This document shows positions 34,918 to 45,483 of a stretch of DNA of 64,000 bases, one piece after another. Position 1 is the stretch's first letter. The number at the start of each line of letters is the position of its first letter. Source of the DNA: Nymphaea colorata (taxonomy: Eukaryota; Streptophyta; Magnoliopsida; Nymphaeales; Nymphaeaceae); assembly GCF_008831285.2 (NCBI RefSeq), contig NC_045146.1, forward strand, positions 23,701,703-23,765,702, read 5' to 3'. The translations under genes and the position numbers were made by a program. The notes below the pieces were generated by a model. That model did not search any database. It saw nothing but the letters and a program-made list of their open reading frames with translations, and was not told where the DNA came from.

Positions 34918-35742
34918 TCAAGCATCTGAAAAAATGCATCTGAAAAAATCCTCTAACTCCACCTCTGTTTCCCTCAACTTTAGATCCACTGCTTCCATCT
35001 GCTTCTGCGCATCTCGGGCATCAACTTCTTTGACAGCCTTTGATGAATGGCCATAAAGGCTCAATATGGCGACATCTGCCTTCTCTATGTCACTTGCACC
35101 ATCATGAATCCCTTTCTCATTCTGGCTTTTCGATCCTAGCGTCCTGAATTTTGAGAAGATGGATTGTGATGCCTTTCGCCCGGAGATGATTGAAGAAAGA
35201 AAGGTAAGGATAGAGACTGCAGCTGCTCTCACATCCTTCAAGACTTGATCTACCACATCAAGGTTGTCATTGGATGAACATACATGCTTCTCTACACTTC
35301 TCAATAAACTCAGACACTTTGCCATGTCCTTCTTCATCCTCTTCCGGCTGCAGTGGTAGGCACAGATGCTAGCTTCTAGACCAGAATCCCCTCTCCGAAG
35401 CATGGATCTTAGAGCTTCGTATTGTTCCTTCATGTGCAGCAACGAGTCCTTCACCATCCCGCAAACATCCATTAAGCAGACGAAGTCATCCATCAACTGT
35501 CCCACCAACCTCTCTTTTCCACAAAGAGCTTGCTGACTGAGAGGCAGTTGGAGGAAGGCATTGATGGAAATGTAAAGGTCCTTGAGGTGAGCAAGGCTAG
35601 TTACAAATTGTGCCTTCTTTGATGGGGAGGCTTCCCACGCTTTAAACACATGAAGGCACTCTTGAACTCTGGCCAAGTTCGGATGGGACTTTGAGGGAAA
35701 GCTAGTGGAACGAACATTGAAGGATTTTGCAGTACTTTCCAT
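34918..35742 (-). CDS. DUF241 family protein D4, C-terminally truncated
   Basis: 274-aa DUF241 protein starting MESTAKSFNVRSTSF. All landmarks up to residue 265 are present (LPLSQQALCGKE, SRKRMKKDMAKCLSLL). A 14-bp unit, ATTTTTTCAGATGC, occurs twice in tandem near the 3' end (about 34921-34948 on the minus strand). It shifts the frame, so the protein ends RCIFSDA instead of the family's RCLIQAKVSLLNIVTGC. Downstream, the old frame still reads the normal C-terminus to a stop at 34874-34876, so the lesion is young or mild. The promoter is intact, with TATA and W-box. The loss removes one of the family's best-conserved blocks, so D4 may be non-functional. Confidence 0.85.
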   Translation of the reverse strand: MESTAKSFNVRSTSFPSKSHPNLARVQECLHVFKAWEASPSKKAQFVTSLAHLKDLYISINAFLQLPLSQQALCGKERLVGQLMDDFVCLMDVCGMVKDSLLHMKEQYEALRSMLRRGDSGLEASICAYHCSRKRMKKDMAKCLSLLRSVEKHVCSSNDNLDVVDQVLKDVRAAAVSILTFLSSIISGRKASQSIFSKFRTLGSKSQNEKGIHDGASDIEKADVAILSLYGHSSKAVKEVDARDAQKQMEAVDLKLRETEVELEDFFRCIFSDA

Positions 35743-35819
35743 TCTCTCTTTCTCTTCGCTTGGTTGTGAAGGCAAAACAATCAACAGGTGATGATGGTGA
35801 AGTCCTTCCCCGCCCCTGC

Positions 35820-35863
35820 TTATATAGGTTTTTTCGGAGAGAAGCAAATGGAATCTTTTGACT
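35820..35863 (-). promoter_or_regulatory. D4 core promoter: W-box plus TATA
   Basis: TATATAA at 35820-35826, 78 bp above the ATG. W-box TTGACT (plus-strand reading) at 35858-35863, with AAAGATTCC between them. Confidence 0.55.
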
Positions 35864-38088
35864 GAAACATGTTGTGAGATGAGGATCGGCTGTATCAGCG
35901 AGATGCTCGGCCATGTCGTCCTTCGGTCTCCACTGAGCACCAAATAACTTCAAAATTATGTAGAAATAAGGTGGATCAAATGGGTTATCTGGGCCCTTGT
36001 CCCCTCCTGTTTCTATTGTATTCAAATCTTTTACATTCTTTTATCTATCAGCTTCCCTAGAAGATGGATGGTCCGCCAGATCCTGCCTTTCCCCTACCCA
36101 ACATTGAAATACGACACAGAAAAACTCTACAACTCGACTGATGCATTGATGTTCTAAACTAATGGGTGCGATGTGGGTGGAGTAGGGCCTTCCACGTCTT
36201 CTTTGATCTCTCACTTTCACTAGGGAAGGTTATAGTTTGTCGCATTGTAGTTTACTTACAGTGATTCAGTCGTGTTTCTAGTTACGGAAAACTACCCATT
36301 AGACCATTTACTCAAAATTGACAGTTTCTTTTTTTTACATTCTGCAGTTACAATCTTACCCCGATCAATCATGTGTGCCTACACCATGTAAAAGTAGTGA
36401 ATTGCGACACATATTTATAACTGAAATAGATTTACAATATTCATTTTGACATTAAATGGTCAACACTAGCTAAGCACCAATATTACAATTTGAGGCATCT
36501 TTGAAGGTGATATTTTGCAGATAATCAAATCCAATCTCTGTTTACAGGGAAAATCTACTGAAAGCGGTAAAATATTGTGCTGCTTTTATCTATGTGAAGT
36601 GCACGTGAACTTTTCGATGAACGAACATATTTTTCGTCCTTCTTCCGCTAAGACCAATCTAGATTCAACACCTGGTTGGCTCTATCTCTGTGAAGCTAAT
36701 TTGATTGGCACATTTATCTATTTGAAATGCACAAAAAGATATGCATCTTCTGCTATCAACACCTGGCTACCTCTAACTGTGTGTGCTTCTATCATCGCTA
36801 CCAATGCGTATCCAGTATTTTCACGTCAAATGGAACGTTTATAGCAGAAAATCCACCAGCAGATCGTAAATAATTTGATTGGCACATTTATCTATTTGAA
36901 GTGCACAAAAAGATATGCATCCTCTGCAATCAAGATCTGGCTACCTCTGACTCTGTGTGCCTCTATCATCGTTACCAATGCGTATCCAGTATTTTCACGT
37001 CAAATGGATGGGGCAACCGTGAATCAAACCAGTAAAAAAATAACGTGGTAGTCTGCAAGAATCTCTACCTTTCACTGCCATGTACAAGCGTGACTGTAAA
37101 TTTATCTTCCCCTGCCAAATCCAGACAAAAAGGGGAACCAGATTTGGATGCTTTCCTAGAAGAAAGTAGCCGACCCAGTTTCATTATTTAGGCAATCCTT
37201 GCCTTGTGAACAACCATCTTCCTCGGCAGATTTCCCAAATAAAAGATTGATAGCTTAAAACTGAGTTTGGAATCTTGCGATTCGCCACTGCTTTTGATAT
37301 AGGCCTTTAAAATTTGTGCCTGATGTACTTATCGTCTCCTGATTAGTATCTAATACTTGCCAGTTTCCATTAACGGTCTGCTAGCAGCAACTGAACAATT
37401 ATTCAGTGGCCATTACAGAGAAACGGGCATTCAAAACCGCACTGTAGATGTTGAGGCCATCTTCCATCCATCACATTCTACTTCGAAGCTTTTATGGTGA
37501 TGGTTTTCTTGTAAAGCATGGTAGTCAGGGTTCAACGAATGTTTATCTCTAAAGCAGTGGGAGTTTGATGTGGTTTGGTTCTTGCAGCTTCCTAATCATA
37601 AGCAAAAAAAGAAAAAAAAAAGATCAATAAGGCACCCTCCTGGGCAAAAATCAGGAACAAGAATTTAAAGCTTAAAATTTGAAGCAGTAGTCCTTAGATT
37701 GTCTTCCCAATACCGGCTATCTGGGGACAAGTCCCATGCGGTGAATGTGAAAAGCGCTAGTTTTCTAACGATATAAGTTCGAAGACATTTGCCTTTTCAA
37801 AATTTCAGCATATTATATGCTGTTCAAATGGGACTCCATGGCTAACCAAGTCGACAACCATTGTATCTCTATTTATCCTCAATGTCCACCGGTTACACCT
37901 ACAGAACAACTCAAATTGAGTGACAAGAATACCAAATATTCTGTGCAATTATTGCAATGACTTGCATCCAGAACCATAACTTTTGGGTATAAAAGAACAG
38001 ATCAAGCAAAACAGATAGACACAGAAATATTTTCCCAAAAATGGGCTTTCATTTGATATATTTTGCATATACAAAATGGACAATTGGG
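35864..38088. other. D4 upstream module and spacer to D5
   Basis: The first 250 bp or so are the shared 5' module of the array. No gene follows. A near-perfect direct repeat sits at 36698-37008. The rest is AT-rich. The D5 3' flank (37940-38088) resembles that of D11. Confidence 0.5.
36698..37008. repeat. direct repeat, two 137-bp copies with a 174-bp period
   Basis: Copies at 36698-36834 and 36872-37008 differ at only a few positions. A weaker third copy lies at about 36580-36697. The motif (AGTGCACGTGAA ... AACACCTGGCT) recurs in the spacers near 42.9, 47.3 and 58.5 kb, so it belongs to the array's intergenic unit. Confidence 0.75.
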
Positions 38089-38089
38089 T

Positions 38090-38124
38090 TCCCTAATGAT
38101 CCTCTAAAATGCGGATCCTAAGGA
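38090..38124 (-). promoter_or_regulatory. 3' UTR hairpin of D5
   Basis: On the transcript, UCCUUAG pairs with UUAGGGA using two wobble pairs, and the inner AUCC pairs with GGAU. Confidence 0.4.
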
Positions 38125-38160
38125 TTAATTTTGAGCGAGCGGACGAACAGTAAGGGCTGA

Positions 38161-39006
38161 TCAACAACCTGCAACGACGTTAAGGAGGGAGACTTTAGCT
38201 TGGATCATACATCTAAAGACATCTTCCAACTCCATCTCTACTTCCCTCAAACTGACGTCCAATTCTATCATCAGCCTTTGTGCCTCTCGGGCATCTTCCT
38301 GCCTTCCTGCCTTGGATGAACTGCCATGGAGTCTAAATATAGCCACATCTGCCTTCTCTATTTCACTAACACCATCTTCATCATCTTTTGAGCTTATGGA
38401 ACCCAACAATCTTGAGAAGATGGACTGCGTTGGCTTTCTGCCGGAGATCACCATACTAAGAGTGTTGAAGGTGGAGACTGCAACGGCCTTAACATCCTTG
38501 AAGACTTGATCGATCAAGTCAAGGTTGTCATTAGACGAAGAAACGTGCTTCTCCATGTTTCTGATCAATCTCAGGCACTTGACCATGTCCTTCTTCATCC
38601 TCTTCCTGCTGCAGTGATAAGCAGAGACGCCAGATTCCAAACGCGAGTCACCTCTCCGAAGCATGGATTGAAGGGATTGGTGTTGCTCCCTCATCTGCAC
38701 CAACGAGTCCTTCATCAAACCGCAGGCGTCCATTAAGCAGAGGAAATCATCCATCAACTCCCTCACCAGACTCTCTTTGCCACAAAGAGCCTGTTGAGTC
38801 TGGGGGAGTTGCAGGAAGGCATTGACAGAAGCGTACAGGTCCTTGAGGTGTCCAAGTCTCGTTACCAACTGTGCCTTCCTTGATGGGGAGGCTTCCCAAA
38901 CCTTAACCAGATGAAGGCACTCCTGTACTCTGGCCAAGTTTGGGTGGGACTTTGAGGGAAAGCTAGTGGAACGAATGTGGAAAGATTTTGCAGAAGTACT
39001 CGCCAT
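38161..39006 (-). CDS. DUF241 family protein D5
   Basis: Intact 281-aa DUF241 protein of the sub-type whose C-terminal part reads IELDVSLREVEMELEDVFRC, shared with D7 and D11. Landmarks: SFHIRSTSFPSKSHP (8-22), LPQTQQALCGKE (67-78), SRKRMKKDM (133-141), LEDVFRCMIQAKVSLLNVVAGC (260-281). It differs from D7 at only two residues (Met91/Leu and Ser128/Cys), so the two separated very recently or have been homogenised. The start at 39006 matches the family; the ten codons upstream are 5' UTR. Confidence 0.94.
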   Translation of the reverse strand: MASTSAKSFHIRSTSFPSKSHPNLARVQECLHLVKVWEASPSRKAQLVTRLGHLKDLYASVNAFLQLPQTQQALCGKESLVRELMDDFLCLMDACGLMKDSLVQMREQHQSLQSMLRRGDSRLESGVSAYHCSRKRMKKDMVKCLRLIRNMEKHVSSSNDNLDLIDQVFKDVKAVAVSTFNTLSMVISGRKPTQSIFSRLLGSISSKDDEDGVSEIEKADVAIFRLHGSSSKAGRQEDAREAQRLMIELDVSLREVEMELEDVFRCMIQAKVSLLNVVAGC

Positions 39007-39084
39007 CTTCTCTTGCTTTCTTCTTTTGGCTGTCAAGGCAAATCAATCACCAAGAGGATGATGAAGGCTTTCTCAAAGCCTTCC

Positions 39085-39127
39085 TTATATATCTTGCATA
39101 GAGGGGAGCAAGTGGAATCTTTTGACT
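39085..39127 (-). promoter_or_regulatory. D5 core promoter: W-box plus TATA
   Basis: TATATAA at 39085-39091, 79 bp above the ATG. W-box TTGACT (plus-strand reading) at 39122-39127. Confidence 0.55.
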
Positions 39128-40514
39128 TTAAACTTGTCACTAGGTGAGGATGTGCAGTACCAGCGAGATGCTCGGCCATGTCGACCAGTGGTCGCCATTG
39201 AGCATCGAAATAACTTCAAATTTATTGAGCCATGGAAATGAAGCAAATGGGTTAGCTGAATCCATGTCCCCTTCTTGGCTATTACATGGGAGCAATTTTC
39301 TTTTTTTAATTTATCAGCTCCCATGGAAGATGGATCGTCCACCAGCTCCTGTCTTTCCTCTACCCAACATTATATTGCAACTCATGGAAGTTCTACAACT
39401 CAAATGATGCTTTATGTACTAAACAAGCCTGTGCAATGTAGATGTCTCCCTCTTAATTTATTAATTGCACGAGGGAAGGTTATAGTCTCCCACATGATTC
39501 TTTATTTATAATGATTTTCCTGTTTTTTTTTTAAAAGTAACAAACGGCCATCATCTGCACCATGCTGTGGGCAATTAAATGAACTTAATTCAAGATTGAG
39601 ATCAAGTCACGGTACAGTAATTAGAAGTTGAATATTTTTTATGGAAAAAAACGCCTATGCTAATTTGAATTTAGTTTCTTACCCGATTTTCACATTATAA
39701 AAAAATCAGTTAAATGAAAAAATAAATAAATATCATGTACTTTGGTTATAATTAAAAAAAAAACGTATACATGCCATTGTATTTCCTTGATAAAGGAGGA
39801 TACACACGCCATTCTTCAAGGGTAATTCTCAACGAATAATCGGCCTCACCATCTTCGCGCTGGAATATGTTTCAATCTTCTAATATTTGGAACATTTTCC
39901 TATCATGTTTCCCACATATATTATAGTGAAAATTGATTTTACTCTTGCCCAAACATGCAAAAATTAGTATTAATGTGGTCGAACACTGTACAATAGTAAT
40001 AAATTTTGACCATTTAAAGAAAATTTGAGAAAATTTATATTTCTTGCATATTTTGTCATTGTCCCAAAGGCGGGGTCTCCAAAATGAAATTTCTCTTGAT
40101 CAGCCTGTGGAAGTTCACTTAGGCCATTAGATGTAAATAAACTTGCTAATGATTAATTGTCTTGTGGTGCTCCATTATGGGCACAAAATCAGGAAAAGAA
40201 AATTTTGAATTTGAGTTTTCATAAACGAGTCACTGGATGCTTCTTTTCCAATGGTTAGAGAAGATTTCTGCAGAGGACCAGAATCAATTTAAAGTTCAGC
40301 ATTGGAGATTTCATTAACTTGTATTTACTTTCATATCCGTCGTTTAGATCGGCACGGCAGATCAAGGAAACACCAAATTCTCGGTTGAAATCAAGCAGAT
40401 ACTTGCGACTTTTGTATGCAAAATAGCAGAACAAGCAAAATAGACAGAAATTTGTTCCCAAAAATTGGGTTTTATTATATATCTATTTTTCAATATACAA
40501 ATGGACAATCGGGT
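39128..40514. other. D5 upstream module and spacer to D6
   Basis: Shared 5' module to about 39420, then AT-rich DNA similar to 44560-45320. No gene is seen. Confidence 0.5.
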
Positions 40515-40549
40515 TCCTTGGTGATCCTCTAAAATGCGGATGCCAAGGA
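40515..40549 (-). promoter_or_regulatory. 3' UTR hairpin of D6
   Basis: UCCUUGG pairs perfectly with CCAAGGA, and the inner AUCC with GGAU. Compare UCCUUAG/CUAAGGA in D7, D9 and D12. Confidence 0.5.
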
Positions 40550-40589
40550 TTTATCAAGTTTGAGCAAGCGGACGAACAGTGAAGGCTGT

Positions 40590-41441
40590 TCAACACCCTG
40601 TAACGATGTTGAGGAGCGAGACTTTAGCTTGGATCATGCATCTCAGGAGATCCTCCAATTCCACTTCTGTTTCACCCAATTTAAGATCCAATGCCTGCAT
40701 CTCTCTTTGTGCTTCTTGGGCATCTTCCTTCCTTGCAGTCTTGGATGAAAGGCCTTGCATTCTAAAGATAGCCAAATCTGCCCTCTCTATTTCGCCAACA
40801 CAATCTTCATCACCTTCTGCGTCATGGATCTTGGAACTCAATAATCTTGAGAAGATGGATCGTGTTGCCTTTCTTCCCGAGATGAACAAACTAAGAAGGC
40901 TAAAGGTAGAGACGGTAGCAGCCCTCACATCCTTGAAGACCTGATCAACCACGTCGAGGTTGTCACCAGATGAGGACGCATGCTTCTCGACACTGCTCAC
41001 TAATCTCAGGCATTTGCCCATCTCCTTCTTCATCCTCTTCCTGCTGCACTGATATGCGCAGATGCCAGCTTCCAAACCAGAATCGCCTCTTCGAAGCATG
41101 GATCGAAGGGATTGGTGTTGTTCCCTCGTTTGCTGTAACGAGTCCTTCACCAGCCCGCAAGCATCCATTAAGCAGAGGAAGTCCTCCATCAACTCCATCA
41201 CCAAACTCTCTTTGCCACAAAGAGCCTGTTGAGTGAGTGGTAGTTGCAGGAAGGCATTGACGGAAGCGTAGAGGTCCTTGAGATGCCCAAGTCTGGTCAC
41301 CAACTGTGCCTTCCTTGATGGGCAGGCTTCCCAGGCCTTAACCAGATGAAGGCACTCCTGGACTCTGGCCAAGTTTGGGTGGGACTTTGAGGGAAAGCTA
41401 GTGGAACGAATGTGGAATGATTTTGCAGAAGTGCTTGCCAT
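40590..41441 (-). CDS. DUF241 family protein D6
   Basis: Intact 283-aa DUF241 protein of the sub-type with ALDLKLGETEVELEDLLRC near the C-terminus, shared with D8 and close to D9 and D12. Landmarks: SFHIRSTSFPSKSHP, LPLTQQALCGKE, CSRKRMKKEM and MIQAKVSLLNIVTGC. Residues around 205-215 form an acidic patch (AEGDEDCVGE). Only this sub-type has the QTREQHQSL variant in the middle. The ATG at 41441 matches the family start; the frame runs open upstream. Confidence 0.94.
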   Translation of the reverse strand: MASTSAKSFHIRSTSFPSKSHPNLARVQECLHLVKAWEACPSRKAQLVTRLGHLKDLYASVNAFLQLPLTQQALCGKESLVMELMEDFLCLMDACGLVKDSLQQTREQHQSLRSMLRRGDSGLEAGICAYQCSRKRMKKEMGKCLRLVSSVEKHASSSGDNLDVVDQVFKDVRAATVSTFSLLSLFISGRKATRSIFSRLLSSKIHDAEGDEDCVGEIERADLAIFRMQGLSSKTARKEDAQEAQREMQALDLKLGETEVELEDLLRCMIQAKVSLLNIVTGC

Positions 41442-41531
41442 CTTTTCTTTCTGTTCGTTTTGCTCTGAAAGCAAAATGATCACCAAGATGATGATGATCT
41501 GAAGATGGTGAAGTCCTCCCCATGATCCTGC

Positions 41532-41574
41532 TTATATATCTTGCAAAAAGAGGAGCAGGGGGAATCTCTTGACT
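41532..41574 (-). promoter_or_regulatory. D6 core promoter: W-box plus TATA
   Basis: TATATAA at 41532-41538, 91 bp above the ATG. W-box TTGACT (plus-strand reading) at 41569-41574. Confidence 0.55.
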
Positions 41575-43396
41575 GAAACTTGTCGCTAGGTGACGGTGTA
41601 GTGTGGAGCGAGATGCTTGGCCACATGTCGAGCAATGGTCGCCATTGAGCATCAGAGTAACTTCAAATTTGTTGAGATGGAGCAAATGGGTCAGCTGAGT
41701 CTCTGTCTCCTCCTGTTTCTCTTGTATTAGGACATTTTTATTTTTTTGTTAATCAGCTTCCACTGAAGATCGATGGCCCGCCAGATACTGTCTTTCCTCT
41801 ACCCAACATTGTTTTCCAACTCATGAAAGCTCCACAACTTAAATAATGCTTTTATGCACTATACAACACAGTTGTCTCCTTTAATTTTATTAGCTGCACG
41901 GGGGATGATTATAGTCTATCACGTGATTCATTAGTTATTGTGATTTACCCTTTTCCTTTTTCTGAATTTACAGCAACCATCATATGCACCACCATGTAAC
42001 AGACCATTAAATGGACATAATTCAAAACTGGGATCAAGTCATGGTACTTAGATTTTTTTAGTGAGTGATAACAATCATCTGCTAAAAAAAAAAAAAAATC
42101 CCAAAGGCCCTTTATCTCCATTGTTTTTGGAGTCTTAGACTACATCGGCATCAATGATAGCTGCATTAGACCTTTAACTTAGGTACCACATTTGAAATTG
42201 AGTATGTTTCGAAGAAAACATTGGGACTTTTGAAGGGTAATTAAAATGCCTTTTAATTTAGATATGAAATTAGGATGCATATGTTTGGATTTAGTTACTC
42301 GCCGAATTTACATGAATAAAAAGCTATTAAACGCAAAAGTTTCAATCATAAGTGTGTTTTCGCTGTACCATTAAAAAGTAGGCTTCATTTCCTAAAACCA
42401 TCATTGGAAAATTGTTCATCCTACCGATGTTTTAAACTGTTAAATTACATCAGTAACACACATTAAATCTTCGATCGGCTAGATGGTAGATGCCGGCATT
42501 CCTTCGTGCCTATACACTCTGTGATGCTAATTGCAGCTGTTTCGCGGCGAGCAATTCGAATCGGCCTGAATCGATTCATTCAAATCGAGTAGGTCAACTT
42601 ATTCTTTCATACATATATGATATATCTTAATTTCTTAAGTTTTAGCCAACTTTCATACATTTTTATTTGTTTTTCTAAAAGTAAAATATTTTAACAGATT
42701 CACTACTAGTTCAGTTGAATCAATGAACTAGAATGACGATTGAATTCATAAACTGTTTTTTTTTTTTTTTGGTTCTTTTCCAACATATAGTTGGAGTTAT
42801 CACATTTTACTAATAATCAGATCCAATCTCTTCCTACGAAGAAGAATCCATTGGAAACTGTACCAGGAAAAAAATAGTTAATGTATTTCGCAGTTTTATA
42901 ATGAGCTTCTCTATGTGACGTGCACGTGAATCTGGTAATAAAAGAATATGCGCACGCCCTTCTTTTGCTAAGATTAGGCTGCATGCGTTGAACACCTGGC
43001 GATCTATATGGCTTTCGAGATGACCGTCGAAAACTGTGTTATTGGCAAGAAATCAAGGAAAGAAATTGAATTTGGGTACTCAGAAACTAGTCTTTTGATA
43101 TTCTTTTCCAAAGTTTATAGCAGATTTTCTGTGAAAAAACAGAATGAATTTAAACTTCAAAACTGAAGATTCCATAGCCGACTAAGTGGCCAACCGTTTC
43201 AATTATATTTACTTTCATTGCAGTCGTTTGGATCTGCAAGGCCGCTCAAAGTAACACCCAATTTTCGCTTGCACCCAAACAGATCTTTGTAAATTTTGAA
43301 TGATATAAATAGCAGATCAAGCAAAATAGACGGCAAAATATCCCAAAACTGGGCTTTCATTATATACTTTTGCATATACAAAATGGACAATGGGGG
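41575..43396. other. D6 upstream module and spacer to D7
   Basis: Shared 5' module to about 41830, then intergenic unit DNA related to 57,450-58,640. The D7 3' flank (43030-43396) matches the 3' flanks of D9 and D12, not that of D5. No gene is seen. Confidence 0.5.
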
Positions 43397-43433
43397 ATCC
43401 TTAGTGATCCTCTAAAATGCGGATGCTAAGGAT
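43397..43433 (-). promoter_or_regulatory. 3' UTR hairpin of D7
   Basis: AUCCUUAG pairs perfectly with CUAAGGAU (8 bp), and the inner AUCC pairs with GGAU around a loop of about 10 nt. Confidence 0.55.
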
Positions 43434-43472
43434 TAGTTAAGTTTGAGCGAGCGGACGAACAGTAAGGGCTGA

Positions 43473-44318
43473 TCAACAACCTGCAACGACGTTAAGGAGA
43501 GAGACTTTAGCTTGGATCATACATCTAAAGACATCTTCCAACTCCATCTCTACTTCCCTCAAACTGACGTCCAATTCTATCATCAGCCTTTGTGCCTCTC
43601 GGGCATCTTCCTGCCTTCCTGCCTTGGATGAACTGCCATGGAGTCTAAATATAGCCACATCTGCCTTCTCTATTTCACTAACACCATCTTCATCATCTTT
43701 TGAGCTTATGGAACCCAACAATCTTGAGAAGATGGACTGCGTTGGCTTTCTGCCGGAGATCACCATACTAAGAGTGTTGAAGGTGGAGACTGCAACGGCC
43801 TTAACATCCTTGAAGACTTGATCGATCAAGTCAAGGTTGTCATTAGACGAAGAAACGTGCTTCTCCATGTTTCTGATCAATCTCAGGCACTTGACCATGT
43901 CCTTCTTCATCCTCTTCCTGCTGCAGTGATAGGCACAGACGCCAGATTCCAAACGCGAGTCACCTCTCCGAAGCATGGATTGAAGGGATTGGTGTTGCTC
44001 CCTCATCTGCACCAACGAGTCCTTCATCAAACCGCAGGCGTCCAATAAGCAGAGGAAATCATCCATCAACTCCCTCACCAGGCTCTCTTTTCCACAAAGA
44101 GCCTGTTGAGTCTGAGGAAGTTGCAGGAAGGCATTGACAGAAGCGTACAGGTCCTTGAGGTGTCCAAGTCTCGTTACCAACTGTGCCTTCCTTGATGGGG
44201 AGGCTTCCCAGACCTTAACCAGATGAAGGCACTCCTGTACTCTGGCCAAGTTTGGGTGGGACTTTGAGGGAAAGCTGGTGGAACGAATGTGGAAAGATTT
44301 TGCAGAAGTACTCGCCAT
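43473..44318 (-). CDS. DUF241 family protein D7 (near-identical to D5)
   Basis: Intact 281-aa DUF241 protein with two residue differences from D5: Leu92 in LCLLDACG and Cys128 in SGVCAYHC. Cys128 is the family-usual residue, so D5 is the derived one there. The 5' module also matches D5, but the 3' flank below about 43440 matches D9 and D12. The gene is therefore a mosaic made by unequal exchange or conversion. The start ATG at 44318 is the first in frame. Confidence 0.94.
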   Translation of the reverse strand: MASTSAKSFHIRSTSFPSKSHPNLARVQECLHLVKVWEASPSRKAQLVTRLGHLKDLYASVNAFLQLPQTQQALCGKESLVRELMDDFLCLLDACGLMKDSLVQMREQHQSLQSMLRRGDSRLESGVCAYHCSRKRMKKDMVKCLRLIRNMEKHVSSSNDNLDLIDQVFKDVKAVAVSTFNTLSMVISGRKPTQSIFSRLLGSISSKDDEDGVSEIEKADVAIFRLHGSSSKAGRQEDAREAQRLMIELDVSLREVEMELEDVFRCMIQAKVSLLNVVAGC

Positions 44319-44407
44319 CTACTACTTCTTTTTTGTTTTGGCTGTCAAGGCAAATCAATCACCAAGAGGATGATCTGAGGATGATGAAGGCTTTCTCAAA
44401 GTCTTCC

Positions 44408-44450
44408 TTATATATCTTGCATAGAGGGGAGCAAGTGGAATCTTTTGACT
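44408..44450 (-). promoter_or_regulatory. D7 core promoter: W-box plus TATA
   Basis: TATATAA at 44408-44414, 90 bp above the ATG. W-box TTGACT (plus-strand reading) at 44445-44450. Confidence 0.55.
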
Positions 44451-45408
44451 TTAAACTTGTCATTAGGTGAGGATGTGCAGTACCAGCGAGATGCTCGGCC
44501 ATGTCGACCAGTGGTCGCCATTGAGCATCAAAATAGCTTCAAATTTGTTCAGCCATGGAAATGAGGTGGAGCAAATGTGTTAGCTGAAACCATGTCCCCT
44601 TCTTGGCTATTACAAGGGAGCAATTTGCTTTTTTAAATTTATCAGCTCCCATGGAAGATGGATCGTCCACCAGCTCCTGTCGTTCCTCTACCCAACATTA
44701 TATCGCAACACATGGAAGTTCCGCAACTCAAACGATGCTTTTATGTACTAGACAACTCTGTGCAATGTTGGTGCATCCCTCTTAAATTATTAATTGCACG
44801 AGGGAAGACTATAGTCACTCACATGATTCTTCAGTTATAATGATTTTTCTGTTTTTTAAAAAACAGTAACAAGCAGCCATCATTTGCACTATGCTGTGGG
44901 CAATTAAACGAGCTTAATTCAAGATTGAGATCAAGTCACGGTACATTAATAAGAAATTGAATATTTTACAAATAAAATGCTCAAGTTTTTGAAGGAAAAA
45001 GCCAAAATGACTATGTTAAGTTGAATTTAGTTACTTACCTCATTTTCATATAATAAAAAAAATCAGTTAAATGAAAAAAAAAGAATGTCATGTATTTTGG
45101 TTATCGTTAAAAAAAAGTGTATGCATGCCATTTTATTTCGTTCCTCCGCTTTTGCGCTCACGAATTTGCTTCAATCTTCTATTTTCTCGAATCTTTCCCT
45201 ATAGCTCAATGTTTTGAATAATAGACAAATAGAAGATTAAGCATGTTTCCCACATATATTTTAGCGAACATTGAGTTTATTCTTGCTTAAAAATACCAAA
45301 ACTTATAATTAACATAGCAGATCAAGCAAAATAGACAGAAATTTGTTCCCGAAAATGGGGTTTTATTATGTTTGTATTTTTTGAATGTACAAATATCGAC
45401 AATAGGGT
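44451..45408. other. D7 upstream module and spacer to D8
   Basis: Closely matches 39128-40500 at its D7 end. AT-rich; no gene is seen. Confidence 0.5.
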
Positions 45409-45443
45409 TCCCTAGCGATCCTCTAAAATGCGGATGTTAAAGA
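45409..45443 (-). promoter_or_regulatory. 3' UTR hairpin of D8
   Basis: UCUUUAAC pairs with GCUAGGGA with two wobbles and one mismatch. The inner AUCC pairs with GGAU. Confidence 0.4.
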
Positions 45444-45483
45444 TTAATCAAGTTTGAGCAAGCGGACGAACAGTGAAGGCTGA

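Larger units (their letters stand above)
38120..41990. repeat. array block A1 (D5 + D6)
   Basis: Two-gene block repeated at about 43440-46900 (D7 + D8). D5 pairs with D7 and D6 with D8, including their 5' flanks. Limits are judged by eye. Confidence 0.7.
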
